Shown piece after piece: positions 42,367 through 52,532 of a stretch of 64,000 nt of DNA. The stretch lies in the NCBI RefSeq assembly GCF_020880995.1, contig NZ_JAJISD010000001.1, positions 1,054,001 through 1,118,000 of the forward strand. Direction: 5' to 3'. The stretch is from Reyranella aquatilis (GTDB taxonomy: Bacteria; Pseudomonadota; Alphaproteobacteria; Reyranellales; Reyranellaceae). The notes under the pieces were generated by a model, which made no database searches, had not been told where the DNA came from, and saw only the letters and a program-made list of their open reading frames with translations. A program made the translations under genes and the position numbers. The first letter of the stretch is position 1. Each line of letters begins with the position of its first letter.

Positions 42367-42464
42367 GGACCCCGCAAACGTCGCCAGCAGCACGCAAGTT
42401 CCTCAGGCCCCCATCTCAGTCCGAAAGAGAGCCGTAGACGTTCAGTCCTTCTGAAGTGCTGGGC

Positions 42465-43265
42465 CTAGCGGAAGGGGCGTGGGCCTTCGAAGTCTCCCAC
42501 ATAGCTCACATGGGTGATCAGTCCCGTGGGCGGCCGCCAGAGATGCAGCGCGACACCGGGCGGATCCATGGTCATCGACAGCTTGGCACCGTCGCGAAGG
42601 TCGAGCGAAGCCTGATGGGCGGTGCTCGGCGCGATCGACGCCAGGGTCCCGGCCCAACGCACCGTGATCGGCCGATGGACGTGGCCGCACAGCACGCGCT
42701 CGACATTGTCGTGCCGCCGTACGATTTCTGCCAGACGCCCAGATCCTTCCTGGAGACGGGCTGCATCGAGTGGCGCGATGCCGACGTCGAACGGAGGATG
42801 ATGCATGAACAGGAGCGTCGGCCGGTCGCTTTCGGCCAGCCGCGCCGCCAGCCAGTCGAGTTGGCCGGCGGAAAGCGCGCCGTGCCCCTTGCCTTCGACG
42901 AGCGTGTCGAGCGCGATCAGCCGCAGCGGCAAATCCTCGACGACATAGTGCAGGAAACCGTCCCGCGGCAGGTAGGCATGACCGGGAAAGGCCTGCCGCA
43001 GCGCATCACGCGCATCGTGGTTGCCGGGGATCAGATAGAACGGGACGGCCAGTGCCGACAGCACGCGCTTCAGGTTCGCGTATTCTTCCGCCTTGCCGCT
43101 GTCGACGAGATCGCCCGTCACCAGCGCGATGTCCGGCCGCGGATCGAGCGCGTTCACGTGGGCAACGGCGCGCTCGAGATAGGCTTGCGTGTCGAGGCGG
43201 CCGTAGAGCAGCTCGCCCTCGCGCTTCAGGTGGGTGTCGGAGATCTGTACGATCAGCATGTCCAT
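42465..43265 (-). CDS. metallophosphoesterase (CpdA-like phosphodiesterase)
   Basis: A 266-residue calcineurin-type metallophosphoesterase. All metal motifs are present: ISDTH, TGDLVD, PGNHD, FMHHPP and GHVH, in the class III cyclic-nucleotide phosphodiesterase/GpdQ arrangement. It may hydrolyse cAMP or glycerophosphodiesters; the two are hard to separate by sequence. It stands alone, 39 bases after the next upstream gene on the same strand. Confidence 0.88.
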   Translation of the reverse strand: MDMLIVQISDTHLKREGELLYGRLDTQAYLERAVAHVNALDPRPDIALVTGDLVDSGKAEEYANLKRVLSALAVPFYLIPGNHDARDALRQAFPGHAYLPRDGFLHYVVEDLPLRLIALDTLVEGKGHGALSAGQLDWLAARLAESDRPTLLFMHHPPFDVGIAPLDAARLQEGSGRLAEIVRRHDNVERVLCGHVHRPITVRWAGTLASIAPSTAHQASLDLRDGAKLSMTMDPPGVALHLWRPPTGLITHVSYVGDFEGPRPFR

Positions 43266-43304
43266 CCTCAGGGTGTCTGAAGTCGCTGGCTCCGTATCCA
43301 GAGC

Positions 43305-43676
43305 CTAGTCGCCATCCTTCAGGTGAAATGGCAGCAAGGCGAGTTCCGGCGCCACGTCCTTGATCTCATCGAAGAACACGATGAAGTGCCGCGCCACCAC
43401 GCGCTGCAACTCGCCGCCGGGCTGGTCGTCGCCGTCGGCGGTCGTCATCTCCATCCCGTCCTTGGTGCGCACCCAGAGCAGCGTGTTGCGCGGCGCATCC
43501 GGCAAACCCTCGAAGCTCAGCAAGCCGAAGGCGACGGCCTGCCGCCGCCGGGCATGCTGGGCGAGCGCATTGTCCCGGGCGATATCGCACAGGGCGAAAG
43601 CCAGCCGACCTTGCGTACCATCCGGCAGGGTCACGTCATATTCGCGGGTCGCCAGCCGCCCGAGCTCGTCGTTCAC
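43305..43676 (-). CDS. hypothetical protein
   Basis: A 123-residue soluble protein. MNDELGRLATREYDVTLPDGTQGRLAFALCD-type start, then LPDAPRNTLLWVRTKDG and VVARHFIVFFDEIKDVAPELALLPFHL. Regular strand and helix pattern, no signal peptide or membrane segment. I do not recognise a family. It starts 16 bases after the NAD synthetase stop and may be cotranscribed with it. Confidence 0.5.
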   Translation of the reverse strand: MNDELGRLATREYDVTLPDGTQGRLAFALCDIARDNALAQHARRRQAVAFGLLSFEGLPDAPRNTLLWVRTKDGMEMTTADGDDQPGGELQRVVARHFIVFFDEIKDVAPELALLPFHLKDGD

Positions 43677-43692
43677 GTCGAAACTCCTGCCT

Positions 43693-45348
43693 CTATCCTC
43701 TGAATCCGTTCACGATAGGGTAGCGCCGCTCCCGGCTGATGCTGCGGGAGGTGATCTTCACGCCCGGCGGCGCCTGGCGGCGTTTGTATTCGGCACCTTC
43801 CAGCAGCCGCCATATCCGATCGACGATCGCAGGATCGTGCCCCTCCTTTGCCAGCGCAGCGGTGTCGAGGTCGCGTTCGATCAGGCCCTTCAGGATGGCA
43901 TCGAGCGTCGGGTAGGGCGGCAGCGAATCGGTATCCTGCTGGTCGGGCCGCAATTCGGCCGAGGGCGGCTTGTCGATGATGCGCGTGGGAATCACGGAGA
44001 CCGGCCGGCCGAGCCCACCGATCGGGAGGTTCGCATTGCGCCAGCGGCAAAGATCGAACACCGTCGTCTTGTAGACGTCCTTCAGCACGTTGAAGCCGCC
44101 GCACATGTCGCCGTAGAGCGTGGCGTAACCGACCGCCATCTCGGACTTGTTGCCGGTCGTCACTACCATGCCGCCCAGCTTGTTCGACACCGCCATCAGG
44201 GTGACGCCGCGTGCGCGGCTCTGGATGTTCTCCTCTGTCACGTCCTCGGCACGATTGCCGAACAGCGGCGTCAGCATGCCGCGAAACGCTTCCATCGCCG
44301 GGCCGATATCGACCACGTCGTAGCGAATGCCGATCGCCCGGGCGCAAGCCTCGGCATCCTCCAGCGACTCCCGGCTGGTATAGGGCGACGGCATCATGAT
44401 CGCGTGCACGCGCTCGGGCCCCAGCGCGTCGGCTGCCACAGCCGCCGTGATCGCCGAATCGACGCCTCCCGAGAGGCCGATCACCACCGAGGGAAAACCG
44501 GTCTTGTTCACATAGTCGCGCAGACCCAGTACCATCGCGTGGTAGATCGATTCGAGACCGTCCAACTCGCGGGCGACCGGCCCGGGCTGGCAGTCCCAGC
44601 CGTCCGCGGTGCGGCGGAACTCGACCGTGGCGACCTCCTCCGCGAACGATGCGAGCTTGGCCTTGAGCGACCGGTCGGCGCCGAGGACGAACGAGGCGCC
44701 GTCGTAGACGACCTCGTCCTGCCCGCCCACCTGGTTCAGGTAGACGAAGGGCAGGCCGCTTTCGACGACGCGCTTGACGCCGAGCTGCACGCGAATGTTG
44801 GTCTTGCCGGCCTCGTAGGGAGAGCCGTTGGGCACCAGCAGGATCTCGCCGCCGGTCTCGGCGATGCACTCGACGACGTCGGGCGTCCACACATCCTCGC
44901 AGATCGGCACGCCGATGCGCACGCCGCGGAAGACGAGAGGCCCCGGCATCGGTCCGGGCGAGAAGACGCGCTTGTCGTCGAAGACGCCGTAGTTCGGCAG
45001 ATCGACCTTGTAGCGCTTGCCAACGATCTCGCCTTTGTCGAGGGCGACGACGGCATTGTAGAGCCTGCCCTCCTCCCGCCACGGCGTGGTGACGAACAGC
45101 GCCGGGCCGCCGTCGCGCGTATCGGCACGCAGCGCCTCGACGGCATCGTGGCAGGCCTGCTGAAAGGCAGGCTTGAGGACGAGGTCCTCGGGGAAGTAGC
45201 CCGCGAGCACCATCTCGGAGAAGAGCACCAGGTCGGCGCCCTGACGGGCCGCTTCGGCGCGTGCAGCGCGGACCTTCGCGAGATTGCCGGCGACATCGCC
45301 GACCTTGGGATTGAGCTGCGCCAACCCGACTTTCAGTGTGTCCGTCAT
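43693..45348 (-). CDS. nadE: glutamine-dependent NAD+ synthetase
   Basis: A 551-residue fusion of a nitrilase-type glutaminase and a NAD synthetase. Glutaminase triad: Glu45 in LFSEM, Lys114 in [10 protein letters not shown] and Cys150 in VPICEDVW. Synthetase P-loop [10 protein letters not shown] (about 293-298). It converts deamido-NAD to NAD with glutamine and ATP, the last step of NAD synthesis. The start giving [18 protein letters not shown] matches the family; a longer frame upstream does not. Confidence 0.95.
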   Translation of the reverse strand: MTDTLKVGLAQLNPKVGDVAGNLAKVRAARAEAARQGADLVLFSEMVLAGYFPEDLVLKPAFQQACHDAVEALRADTRDGGPALFVTTPWREEGRLYNAVVALDKGEIVGKRYKVDLPNYGVFDDKRVFSPGPMPGPLVFRGVRIGVPICEDVWTPDVVECIAETGGEILLVPNGSPYEAGKTNIRVQLGVKRVVESGLPFVYLNQVGGQDEVVYDGASFVLGADRSLKAKLASFAEEVATVEFRRTADGWDCQPGPVARELDGLESIYHAMVLGLRDYVNKTGFPSVVIGLSGGVDSAITAAVAADALGPERVHAIMMPSPYTSRESLEDAEACARAIGIRYDVVDIGPAMEAFRGMLTPLFGNRAEDVTEENIQSRARGVTLMAVSNKLGGMVVTTGNKSEMAVGYATLYGDMCGGFNVLKDVYKTTVFDLCRWRNANLPIGGLGRPVSVIPTRIIDKPPSAELRPDQQDTDSLPPYPTLDAILKGLIERDLDTAALAKEGHDPAIVDRIWRLLEGAEYKRRQAPPGVKITSRSISRERRYPIVNGFRG

Positions 45349-45481
45349 GTCGCGGCCAGTGTGCCGCGATTTCCACGGGCATTCATCCGCATTTCTCCTG
45401 CACGCTCCATATACGGGGAGTATGCCTTGGCAATCCGCCGCGTATTTGACGGAAGCACACGCGGGCGGCCAGCATCGCGCC

Positions 45482-46465
45482 ATGAAGATCACGATCCTGG
45501 ACGACTACTTCGACACGCTGCGCACCCTGCCCTGCTTCGCCAAGCTCGCAGGCCACGACGTCACGGTGTGGAACGATCATGAGCAGGACGTTGATCGCCT
45601 GGCCAAGCGGCTCGCCGACACCGAGGTGCTGGTCCTGTTCCGCGAGCGCACCCAGATCCGCGCGCCGCTGCTGGAGCGTTTGCCGAAGCTCAAACTGATC
45701 AGCCAGCGCAGCGTCTACCCTCACATCGACATCGATGCCTGCACGCGGCTCGGCATCGTCGTCTCCTCGAGTCAGCATGCCGGAACCCCGTCCTATGCGG
45801 CCGCGGAACTCACCTGGGCACTGGCGCTGGCCGCGTCGCGCCTGCTGCCGCAACAGATCGAAGCGCTGAAGAGCGGCCGCTGGCAGATGGGTGTCGGCTC
45901 GACATTGCGCGGCAAGACGCTGGGCATCTACGGCTACGGCCGCATCGGTGCGACGGTGGCGGGCTACGGTCGCGCCTTCGGCATGCGCGTCCTCGTCTGG
46001 TCGCGCGAGAAGACGCGCGAGGATGCGCGGCGGGACGGCTACGAGGTGGCGCCCGACAAGCAGACCTTCTTCCGGGAATGCGACGTGCTCTCGCTGCACA
46101 TGCGGCTGGTGGATGCGACCCGCGGTATCGTCACCCGCACCGATCTCGCCGAGATGAAGCCGACGGCGATCCTGGTGAACACCAGCCGCGCACCGCTGAT
46201 CGAACCCGGGGCGCTGGTCGCCGCCCTGCAGGCCGGGCGCCCCGGCATGGCGGCAGTCGACGTGTTCGAGAAGGAGCCGCTGCTCGATACCGCCGATCCG
46301 CTGCTCAACATGCCCAACGTCATCGCCACGCCGCACATCGGCTATGTGTCGCGCGACGAGTACGAGGTGCAGTTCAGCGACATTTTCGACCAGATCGTCG
46401 ACTACGTCGCGGGCACCCCGAGCCATGTCGTCAATCCGGCGGTCTTGGCCGCCCGGCGCCGCTGA
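45482..46465 (+). CDS. D-2-hydroxyacid dehydrogenase family protein
   Basis: A 327-residue member of the D-isomer 2-hydroxyacid dehydrogenase family. [22 protein letters not shown] is the NAD-binding motif, with [31 protein letters not shown] and [13 protein letters not shown], the last carrying the catalytic histidine. Family includes phosphoglycerate, lactate and glycerate dehydrogenases. Exact substrate unknown. It converges on the amidotransferase gene with no gap. Confidence 0.88.
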   Translation: MKITILDDYFDTLRTLPCFAKLAGHDVTVWNDHEQDVDRLAKRLADTEVLVLFRERTQIRAPLLERLPKLKLISQRSVYPHIDIDACTRLGIVVSSSQHAGTPSYAAAELTWALALAASRLLPQQIEALKSGRWQMGVGSTLRGKTLGIYGYGRIGATVAGYGRAFGMRVLVWSREKTREDARRDGYEVAPDKQTFFRECDVLSLHMRLVDATRGIVTRTDLAEMKPTAILVNTSRAPLIEPGALVAALQAGRPGMAAVDVFEKEPLLDTADPLLNMPNVIATPHIGYVSRDEYEVQFSDIFDQIVDYVAGTPSHVVNPAVLAARRR

Positions 46466-47248
46466 TCAGCTTTCGGCGCGCTCGCGCAACGCGGCGCCGA
46501 ACGCCTGGAAGAGCTTGCGGTTGATCGGGTTGGTCTGGGGATCGTATTCGGCGTGCCACTGGACGCCCACGGCGAAGCCGGGCGCGTCGGCAATGCAGAT
46601 CGCCTCGATCGTGCCGTCCTCCGCCACGCCTTCGATGGCAACGCGCTTGCCGGGATCGAGAATCCCCTGCCCGTGCAGCGAGTTCACCCGGATGCAGTCG
46701 CATCCCAGCAGCGTGGCGAAGTAGCCCTCCGGTACCAGCCTCACCTCGTGGCGGTCAGCGAACACCACCGTGGGATCGGGATGCACTTCGCCATTCTCGA
46801 GCCGCGGCATGCGATGATTCATGCGGCCCGGAATCTCCCGGATCTCCGGATGCAGGGAACCGCCGAACGCCACGTTCATTTCCTGGAAGCCGCGGCAGAT
46901 GCCGAAGATCGGCACGCCGCGCTCGACGCAGGCCTCGATCAGCCCGAGCGCCATGGCGTCCCGATCCTGGTCGTACGGCTCGTGGGCGGGATGCGGCTCC
47001 AGCCCAAAGCGCGTCGGGTGGACGTTGGCGCGCGCGCCGGTGAGGAGAATGCCGTCGACAGCGCCCAGCAGCGCCTCGATGTCGGTGATGTCCGGCGTGC
47101 CGGCGAACATCAGCGGCAGCGCGCCGGCGACTTCGGCGACCGCCCGCATGTTTCGCTGCCCGACGAGTTGGACGTTGTGCCGGTCGTTCACGACACCGGA
47201 ATTGCCGATCACCCCGACCACGGGCTTCTTCTTGGTGCTGGAAATCAA
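46466..47248 (-). CDS. class I glutamine amidotransferase (gamma-glutamyl-GABA hydrolase family)
   Basis: A class I glutamine amidotransferase like PuuD, releasing glutamate from gamma-glutamyl compounds. The nucleophile is Cys in FGICRGFQEMNVAFGG, and the histidine-glutamate pair is in VGVQWHAEYDP. LLTGARANVHP is typical of the family. The start is uncertain: I use a TTG giving MISSTKKKPVVGVIGN; a GTG at 47299 would add 17 residues. No other polyamine or GABA genes are nearby. Confidence 0.8.
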   Translation of the reverse strand: MISSTKKKPVVGVIGNSGVVNDRHNVQLVGQRNMRAVAEVAGALPLMFAGTPDITDIEALLGAVDGILLTGARANVHPTRFGLEPHPAHEPYDQDRDAMALGLIEACVERGVPIFGICRGFQEMNVAFGGSLHPEIREIPGRMNHRMPRLENGEVHPDPTVVFADRHEVRLVPEGYFATLLGCDCIRVNSLHGQGILDPGKRVAIEGVAEDGTIEAICIADAPGFAVGVQWHAEYDPQTNPINRKLFQAFGAALRERAES

Positions 47249-47579
47249 CGCTCGCCTGCTTTGACCATTCGCTGCCGATAATGGCACCAGCCCCGGCACG
47301 GAGCGAGTCCGCTGTCACCGGTTTGGATTGACAGCAGCGCCCACCGGTGCGTGAATCGGGCATCGCATGCAGCAGGGAGGTTTAGATGCTTCCACCCAAG
47401 CAACGTGCCGCAAGGATTGCCGGGGCAATCGTTCGGGCTACGGCATAGCGGCACCCACGAACGGCACGGCGGGAGCGGCCCCAGCGGGTCGCATCAGTTG
47501 GGCGAGACCCCAACCAGGCCGCTCCCGGCGTTCGCTTCGAGACCCAACCTTCTTCACCGCGCCTCTGCAGCAACCAGGT
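47249..47579. other. 330-base intergenic region with strong inverted repeats
   Basis: No convincing protein gene, though a 20-codon ORF (47386-47448, MLPPKQRAARIAGAIVRATA) is preceded by GGGAGG. Structured segments: GTGCCGC/GCGGCAC (47405-47411 and 47448-47454) enclosing GATTGCC/GGCAATC (47415-47430), and CGGGAGCGGCC/GGCCGCTCCCG (47470-47480 and 47517-47527) enclosing GGGTC/GACCC. It may be a structured leader or small RNA. Confidence 0.35.
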
Positions 47580-47900
47580 TTACTGGAACGGCGGTACGTC
47601 ACGCCGCACGTCGCCGCTGCCCCGACTGAAGTGCAGCGTCAGGCGTCCGGCGACATCCTTCGTGCGGGTCGACGCTTCGAGGGGAAGCTCCGTCTTCAGC
47701 CCGCGCGCGCCAAGCTCTTCCACCAGCTCGCGCAGGCGGTCGCCCGGGATCTCAAACTGGAGGACCGCCATCGCATCGGAGAGCAGCGAATGGCCGGAGA
47801 CCCAGCCACCCGCCCCGGTGATAGCCTCCGATGCCGCGTTCACGCTCGCATGAAAGGCGTCGCGGGAAACGGCCTCGAGGTGAAGCAACCCCCGCTCCAT
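47580..47900 (-). CDS. hypothetical protein
   Basis: A 106-residue protein. [23 protein letters not shown], then [35 protein letters not shown] and a basic C-terminus. The beta-alpha-beta pattern around [15 protein letters not shown] is reminiscent of an ACT or ferredoxin-like fold, but I do not recognise the family. It lies five bases after the RidA gene and is probably cotranscribed. Confidence 0.5.
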   Translation of the reverse strand: MERGLLHLEAVSRDAFHASVNAASEAITGAGGWVSGHSLLSDAMAVLQFEIPGDRLRELVEELGARGLKTELPLEASTRTKDVAGRLTLHFSRGSGDVRRDVPPFQ

Positions 47901-47905
47901 TCGGT

Positions 47906-48295
47906 CTAGGGCTTGGCCGCCACCACTTCGACCTCGACCAGCATCGAGGGATCGGCCAACCCCGCGACGACCAGCAAAGTGGACGCCGGATAGGGCTCCT
48001 GGCCGACGTACTTGCCGCGCACCTCGCGGAATGCCGGGATGAAGCGGCTGTCGGTCAGGAAGACGGTGAGCTTGACGATGTCGCGGAAATCCATGCCCGC
48101 GGCTTGCAGCACCTCGCCGATGTTCTTCCAGACCTGGTCGCTCTGGGCCTCGATCCCGTCCTGCAGCTTGCCCGCAGAATCCACGCCGACCTGCCCCGAG
48201 ACGTGGAGCACGCGCGCCCCGCGCGGCACCTCGACGCCGAGGCTGTACTTGCCGGCCACGGAGACGGACTTGGGATTGTGGAACTTGATGGTCAT
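47906..48295 (-). CDS. RidA family protein
   Basis: A 129-residue YjgF/YER057c/UK114 protein. [29 protein letters not shown] and [25 protein letters not shown] are the family motifs. The arginine typical of true enamine/imine deaminases (about residue 105 in E. coli RidA) is replaced here in the [13 protein letters not shown] loop, so it may belong to a Rid subgroup without that activity. Divergent from trmFO with 48 bases between starts. The start [10 protein letters not shown] is favoured over an upstream in-frame codon. Confidence 0.83.
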   Translation of the reverse strand: MTIKFHNPKSVSVAGKYSLGVEVPRGARVLHVSGQVGVDSAGKLQDGIEAQSDQVWKNIGEVLQAAGMDFRDIVKLTVFLTDSRFIPAFREVRGKYVGQEPYPASTLLVVAGLADPSMLVEVEVVAAKP

Positions 48296-48343
48296 GCCGG
48301 GCTCTCCATTGTAAGGGAGGCGCACGGTTTCAGGTCCGAGAGC

Positions 48344-49702
48344 ATGGCGTCAAGCATCAAGCCCGTACACGTCGTCGGTGGCGGCCTCGCAGGCAGCGAG
48401 GCCGCGTGGCAGCTCGTCCAGGCGGGCGTGCCGGTGGTGCTGCACGAGATGCGGCCGGTGCGGGGGACCGAGGCACACCTCACAGACAGCCTCGCGGAGC
48501 TGGTCTGCTCCAATTCCTTCCGCTCGGACGATGCCGCCAACAACGCCGTCGGCGTGATCCACGAGGAGATGCGTCGCGCCGGCTCGCTGATCATGCGCTC
48601 CGCCGACGCGCACAAACTGCCGGCGGGTGGCGCGCTCGCGGTCGACCGGCACGGCTTCTCGGCCGCCGTGCAGGAGGCTCTTCTGGCGCACCCGCTCGTC
48701 ACGCTCGAGCGCGAAGAGGTGGCGGGCCTGCCGCCCGAGGAGTGGGACAGCGTGATCGTGGCGACCGGTCCCCTCACCTCACCGGCGCTCGCCGACGCCA
48801 TCGCCCAACTGACTGGCGAAGACTCGCTGGCCTTCTTCGACGCCATCGCGCCGATCGTGCACTACGAGAGCATCGACCAGTCGATCGCCTGGAAGCAGTC
48901 GCGCTACGACAAGGGCGGCCCCGGCGGTGACGGTGCGGATTACTTCAATTGCCCGATGGACAAGCCGCAATACGAGGCTTTTGTCGCGGCGCTGCTGGCC
49001 GGTGAGAAGACCGAGTTCAAGCAGTGGGAGCACAACACGCCCTACTTCCAGGGCTGCCAGCCGATCGAGGTCATCGCCTCGACCGGCCCGCAGAGCCTGC
49101 GCTTCGGCCCGATGAAGCCGGTCGGCCTGCGCGATCCGCGCACCGGCCATCGCCCCTGGGCCGTGGTGCAACTCCGCCAGGACAATGCGCTGGGCACGCT
49201 GTGGAACATCGTGGGCTTCCAGACCAAGCTGAAGCACGGCGAGCAGACCCGCATCTTCCGCACAATCCCCGGCCTGCAGAACGCTGAGTTCGCGCGGCTG
49301 GGAGGCCTGCACCGCAACACCTTCCTCAACAGCCCGCGCCTGCTGGACGGCACGCTGCGCCTGAAGGCCATGCCGCGACTGCGCTTCGCCGGCCAGATCA
49401 CCGGCTGCGAAGGCTATGTCGAGAGCGCCGCCGTCGGCCTGATGACCGGGCGGTTTGCGGCGGCGGAGCGACTGGGCCGGGTGCAGGCGCCGCCGCCGCC
49501 GACCACGGCGATGGGCGCGTTGCTCGGACACATCACCGGCGGCGCCGACGCCACGACCTTCCAGCCAATGAACATCAACTTCGGCCTGTTCCCGCCCATC
49601 GCTGGCAGCTTCAAGGGCAAGGAGCGCAAGCAGGCGATGGCGGTGCGGGCGTTGCGCGACTTCGACGAGTGGCTGAAGCCGACACCTCTCGCAGCGGAGT
49701 GA
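48344..49702 (+). CDS. trmFO: methylenetetrahydrofolate-tRNA-(uracil-5-)-methyltransferase
   Basis: A 452-residue FAD protein making m5U54 in tRNA from methylenetetrahydrofolate. N-terminal [17 protein letters not shown], the [16 protein letters not shown] active-site cysteine region, [14 protein letters not shown], and [18 protein letters not shown] are diagnostic and distinguish it from GidA. It replaces TrmA in many alphaproteobacteria and Gram-positives. Followed by the TerB/COQ4-like gene after 13 bases. Confidence 0.95.
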   Translation: MASSIKPVHVVGGGLAGSEAAWQLVQAGVPVVLHEMRPVRGTEAHLTDSLAELVCSNSFRSDDAANNAVGVIHEEMRRAGSLIMRSADAHKLPAGGALAVDRHGFSAAVQEALLAHPLVTLEREEVAGLPPEEWDSVIVATGPLTSPALADAIAQLTGEDSLAFFDAIAPIVHYESIDQSIAWKQSRYDKGGPGGDGADYFNCPMDKPQYEAFVAALLAGEKTEFKQWEHNTPYFQGCQPIEVIASTGPQSLRFGPMKPVGLRDPRTGHRPWAVVQLRQDNALGTLWNIVGFQTKLKHGEQTRIFRTIPGLQNAEFARLGGLHRNTFLNSPRLLDGTLRLKAMPRLRFAGQITGCEGYVESAAVGLMTGRFAAAERLGRVQAPPPPTTAMGALLGHITGGADATTFQPMNINFGLFPPIAGSFKGKERKQAMAVRALRDFDEWLKPTPLAAE

Positions 49703-49715
49703 AACGGGGACAATC

Positions 49716-50681
49716 ATGCGCCTGATGCAGCCGGAGCCCGCCGCCGCTCTTCTCGGGCTGCGCGCCATGAAGACGGTGGCCTCGGCATCGGGCGCCCCGG
49801 GAAAGGCACAACTCGCGCTGATGGAAGCGGCGCGGCGGGTGATTCTTCACATCGATGCCGACATCACTACGCTGTCGCCGATCACGCCAGCCGAACTGGC
49901 CGCAGGCTTCCCGTCGGTCGACCTCCGCCACCAGTTCGTCCATGGGCTGATGGTGCTGGCCTTGGCGGACGGAGTGCCCTCGCGCGAAACCGTCAGCAGG
50001 GTCGAGGCCTTTGCGGAAGCGTTGGGCATCGCCACGCCGGAACTCGCCAACCAGCGGCGACTCGCCGAGCATCACACGACGCTTTTCAAGCTCGACCTGC
50101 TGCGGCGCAGCCAGGTCGGCGACATTCTAAGGAATCAGCTCGACCAGCACGGCGTCCTGGCGCTGGCCAAGAGCGTGCTGGGCATGCGCGGTCTCATGGA
50201 AGACAACGAGCTGGCCGCGCGCTACCGCGCCTGGGAGAGGCTGCCGGCCGGCACGGTCGGCCGGTCGATGTGGGAGTATTTCCAGTCCAACAAGTTCGGC
50301 ATGCCGGGCGAGCGGTTCGGCTTCCCCGAGGCGGGCCTCTATCACGATTTCTGCCATGTGCTGGGCGGCTACGGCACCGATCCGGCGGGCGAACTGCAGG
50401 TCGCGTCGTTCACCGCCGGTTTCAAGCAGACCCGTCCCTTCTACCTGATCCTGTTCGCCGTGCTGATCTTCAGTGCCGGTTTCAATGCCCGGCCGACCGC
50501 CGAGGGCTACACGACCGTCGGCGTGCTCGGTGAACCGGGTGCCGCCGAGCGGATGTTCGCGGCGATCGAGCGCGGCGCCCTCGTGAACACCGATCTCTCC
50601 GACAAATGGGACTATTGGCCCTATGTCGAAATGCCGATCGACGAAGCCCGGCACCGGCTCAATATCGTTCACGCGGCCTGA
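49716..50681 (+). CDS. TerB-like/COQ4-like protein
   Basis: A 321-residue protein. The N-terminal third resembles a TerB helical domain (LRHQFVHGLMVLALADGVPSRETVSRVEAFAEALG). The C-terminal half has YHDFCHVLGGYGTDPAGEL, which fits the HDxxH-x11-E metal motif of COQ4 exactly (His210, Asp211, His214, Glu226). COQ4 acts in ubiquinone synthesis. KQTRPFYLILFAVLIFSAG may contact the membrane. Role in ubiquinone biogenesis is inference. It sits between trmFO and an acyl carrier protein gene. Confidence 0.6.
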   Translation: MRLMQPEPAAALLGLRAMKTVASASGAPGKAQLALMEAARRVILHIDADITTLSPITPAELAAGFPSVDLRHQFVHGLMVLALADGVPSRETVSRVEAFAEALGIATPELANQRRLAEHHTTLFKLDLLRRSQVGDILRNQLDQHGVLALAKSVLGMRGLMEDNELAARYRAWERLPAGTVGRSMWEYFQSNKFGMPGERFGFPEAGLYHDFCHVLGGYGTDPAGELQVASFTAGFKQTRPFYLILFAVLIFSAGFNARPTAEGYTTVGVLGEPGAAERMFAAIERGALVNTDLSDKWDYWPYVEMPIDEARHRLNIVHAA

Positions 50682-50792
50682 ACGGCGGAAACATTCCGTA
50701 ACGTCCCGCAACAGTGGGTAACCAAACGTTATTTCACAGGCGGGGGCCGCCGGAGTGAAATGCCTCATCCCCTTCCCCCGACGGAGTGAAGC

Positions 50793-51083
50793 ATGCAGGC
50801 CGTTCAGGAACTGATCGCCCCCACCGGCGGCGCACCCTCGCTGCAGTTCGACGTGATGCGCGAGATCTTCACGCTGCTGGCCCCCTACAATGTCGGCAGC
50901 AAGCCGATCACCCCGCAGACGGTCATCTCCAAGGGCCTGACCGTCGATTCGCTCACCATCATGGACGTGATCATGGAGCTGGAGGACCGTTTCGACGTCA
51001 CCATCCCCATGAGCGTAGCCGCCAACATCGTAACGATCGACCAGCTCGCCGAGGCCGTGGTTTCGCAGCGCGCGCGTCGCTGA
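50793..51083 (+). CDS. acyl carrier protein
   Basis: A 96-residue carrier protein. The phosphopantetheine serine is in the DSL-type motif GLTVDSLTIMDVIMELEDRFDVTIP, and helix IV and V follow. It is longer at the N-terminus (about 20 residues) than AcpP and more divergent, so it is probably not the housekeeping fatty acid ACP. No ketosynthase or ligase gene is adjacent. GACGGAGTGAAGC precedes the ATG. Confidence 0.8.
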   Translation: MQAVQELIAPTGGAPSLQFDVMREIFTLLAPYNVGSKPITPQTVISKGLTVDSLTIMDVIMELEDRFDVTIPMSVAANIVTIDQLAEAVVSQRARR

Positions 51084-51149
51084 CAAAATTACCCCGCCCA
51101 TGAGATAAGTTCGCGAGCACGTTGCGCGGCTCGTGCTACGTAACCTGCG

Positions 51150-52499
51150 ATGACTCCCGCAGAACGCCGGCAGATGATGCTGGCCGGGCCGATCGTGCCC
51201 ACCATCCTCGCCCTAGCGACGCCGAACGTGCTGAACGTGGCCATGCAGAGCCTCGTCAGCATCGCCGACGGCTACTTCATCGGCCAGCTCGGCGTGATCG
51301 ACCTCGCCGCGCTGGCGCTCGTCTTCCCGACCCAGATGACGCTCGGAATGATGTCGGCTGGCGCCATGGGTGGGGGCATCTCCTCCTCGGTGGCCCGCGC
51401 CCTGGGCTCGGGAAACAAGGCGGGCGCCGAGGCCGCGGCGGCGCATGCACTCGCCATCGCCATCGGCATGGCGGCGCTGTTCGGCCTCGTTTTCGTGGGC
51501 TTCGGCCGCCAGATCTACGGCGCCCTCGGCGGCAGCGGTGCCGCGCTCGACCGGGCCGAGGCCTTCGCCACCATCCTGTTCTCCGGCTGCGTCGCCCATT
51601 GGGTCGCCAATTCGATGGCCTCGGTGCTGCGCGGGACCGGCGACATGAAGACTCCGGGCCTTGCCCTGGTCGTCACGGCGGCCATCCAGATCCCGCTTAC
51701 CGGCGCCCTCACGCTGGGCTGGTTCGGCTTGCCCGCCTTCGGCATTCGCGGCCCTGCCATCGCCGCCGTGATCGCCTTCGCCCTCGCCGCACTCTGGATG
51801 CTCTCCAAGCTCACCGGCGAGAAGGCGGCGCTTCGACTGCGCTGGCCGGTCGATGGTTTCCGCTGGCGGGCCTTCCGCGACATCCTGAAGGTCGGCCTGA
51901 TCGCCTGCCTGGTGGTCATCCTGACCAACGGTACCGTGCTGGTCGTTACCGGCCTGATCGGCCGCGAGGGCGACGCCGCCATCGCGGGATACGGTATCGG
52001 CTCGCGGCTCGAATACATGCTGATCCCGATCAGTTTCGGAATCGGCGCGGCCCTCACCGCCCTGGTCGGCACCAACATCGGTGCGAAGCAATATGCCCGC
52101 GCCCAGCGCATGGCCTGGACCGGTGCCCTGATGGCCGGCGCCGTTGCCGCGACCATCGGCGCGATCGTCGCGATCTGGCCCGACCTCTGGCTCGGCCTCT
52201 TCACGACCAATCCGGGCGCGCTGGCCTCGGGCCGCCACTATCTCAGCATCGTCGGCCCCGCCTACGGCTTCTTCGGCCTGGCCATGGCGCTCTACTTCGC
52301 CTCGCAGGGCACGGGTGAGATGATCTGGCCGGTCGGCGCCAACATCACGCGCATCACCATCGCCGGCGGCGGCAGCCTGCTCGCGCTCGACCATTTCGGC
52401 TGGGGCGTGTCGGGCCTCTACGCCTGCGTGGCGCTGGGCATCGTGGCCTTCTCCGCCGTGCTCGCCTTCTCGACGACCAGACGGGCCTGGACCGGCTAA
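51150..52499 (+). CDS. MATE family efflux transporter
   Basis: A 449-residue protein with about 12 transmembrane helices of the MATE multidrug exporter family. MQSLVSIADGYFIGQLG and the repeat in the second half (LEYMLIPISFGIGAALTALVGTNIGAKQYARA) are the typical symmetric motifs. It probably exports cationic or organic compounds with Na+ or H+. Followed by cobF after 33 bases. Confidence 0.9.
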   Translation: MTPAERRQMMLAGPIVPTILALATPNVLNVAMQSLVSIADGYFIGQLGVIDLAALALVFPTQMTLGMMSAGAMGGGISSSVARALGSGNKAGAEAAAAHALAIAIGMAALFGLVFVGFGRQIYGALGGSGAALDRAEAFATILFSGCVAHWVANSMASVLRGTGDMKTPGLALVVTAAIQIPLTGALTLGWFGLPAFGIRGPAIAAVIAFALAALWMLSKLTGEKAALRLRWPVDGFRWRAFRDILKVGLIACLVVILTNGTVLVVTGLIGREGDAAIAGYGIGSRLEYMLIPISFGIGAALTALVGTNIGAKQYARAQRMAWTGALMAGAVAATIGAIVAIWPDLWLGLFTTNPGALASGRHYLSIVGPAYGFFGLAMALYFASQGTGEMIWPVGANITRITIAGGGSLLALDHFGWGVSGLYACVALGIVAFSAVLAFSTTRRAWTG

Positions 52500-52532
52500 G
52501 CTCCGCCACCGGGCGACGCAACAGGGCAGAAC

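Noticed and set aside
43360-45582. Long plus-strand frame opposite nadE
   Set aside because: Arg/His/Gln-rich shadow of the NAD synthetase gene.
47386-47448. 20-codon ORF as a real gene
   Set aside because: It has a good ribosome site but lies inside inverted repeats and has no similarity I recognise; kept only as part of the intergenic observation.
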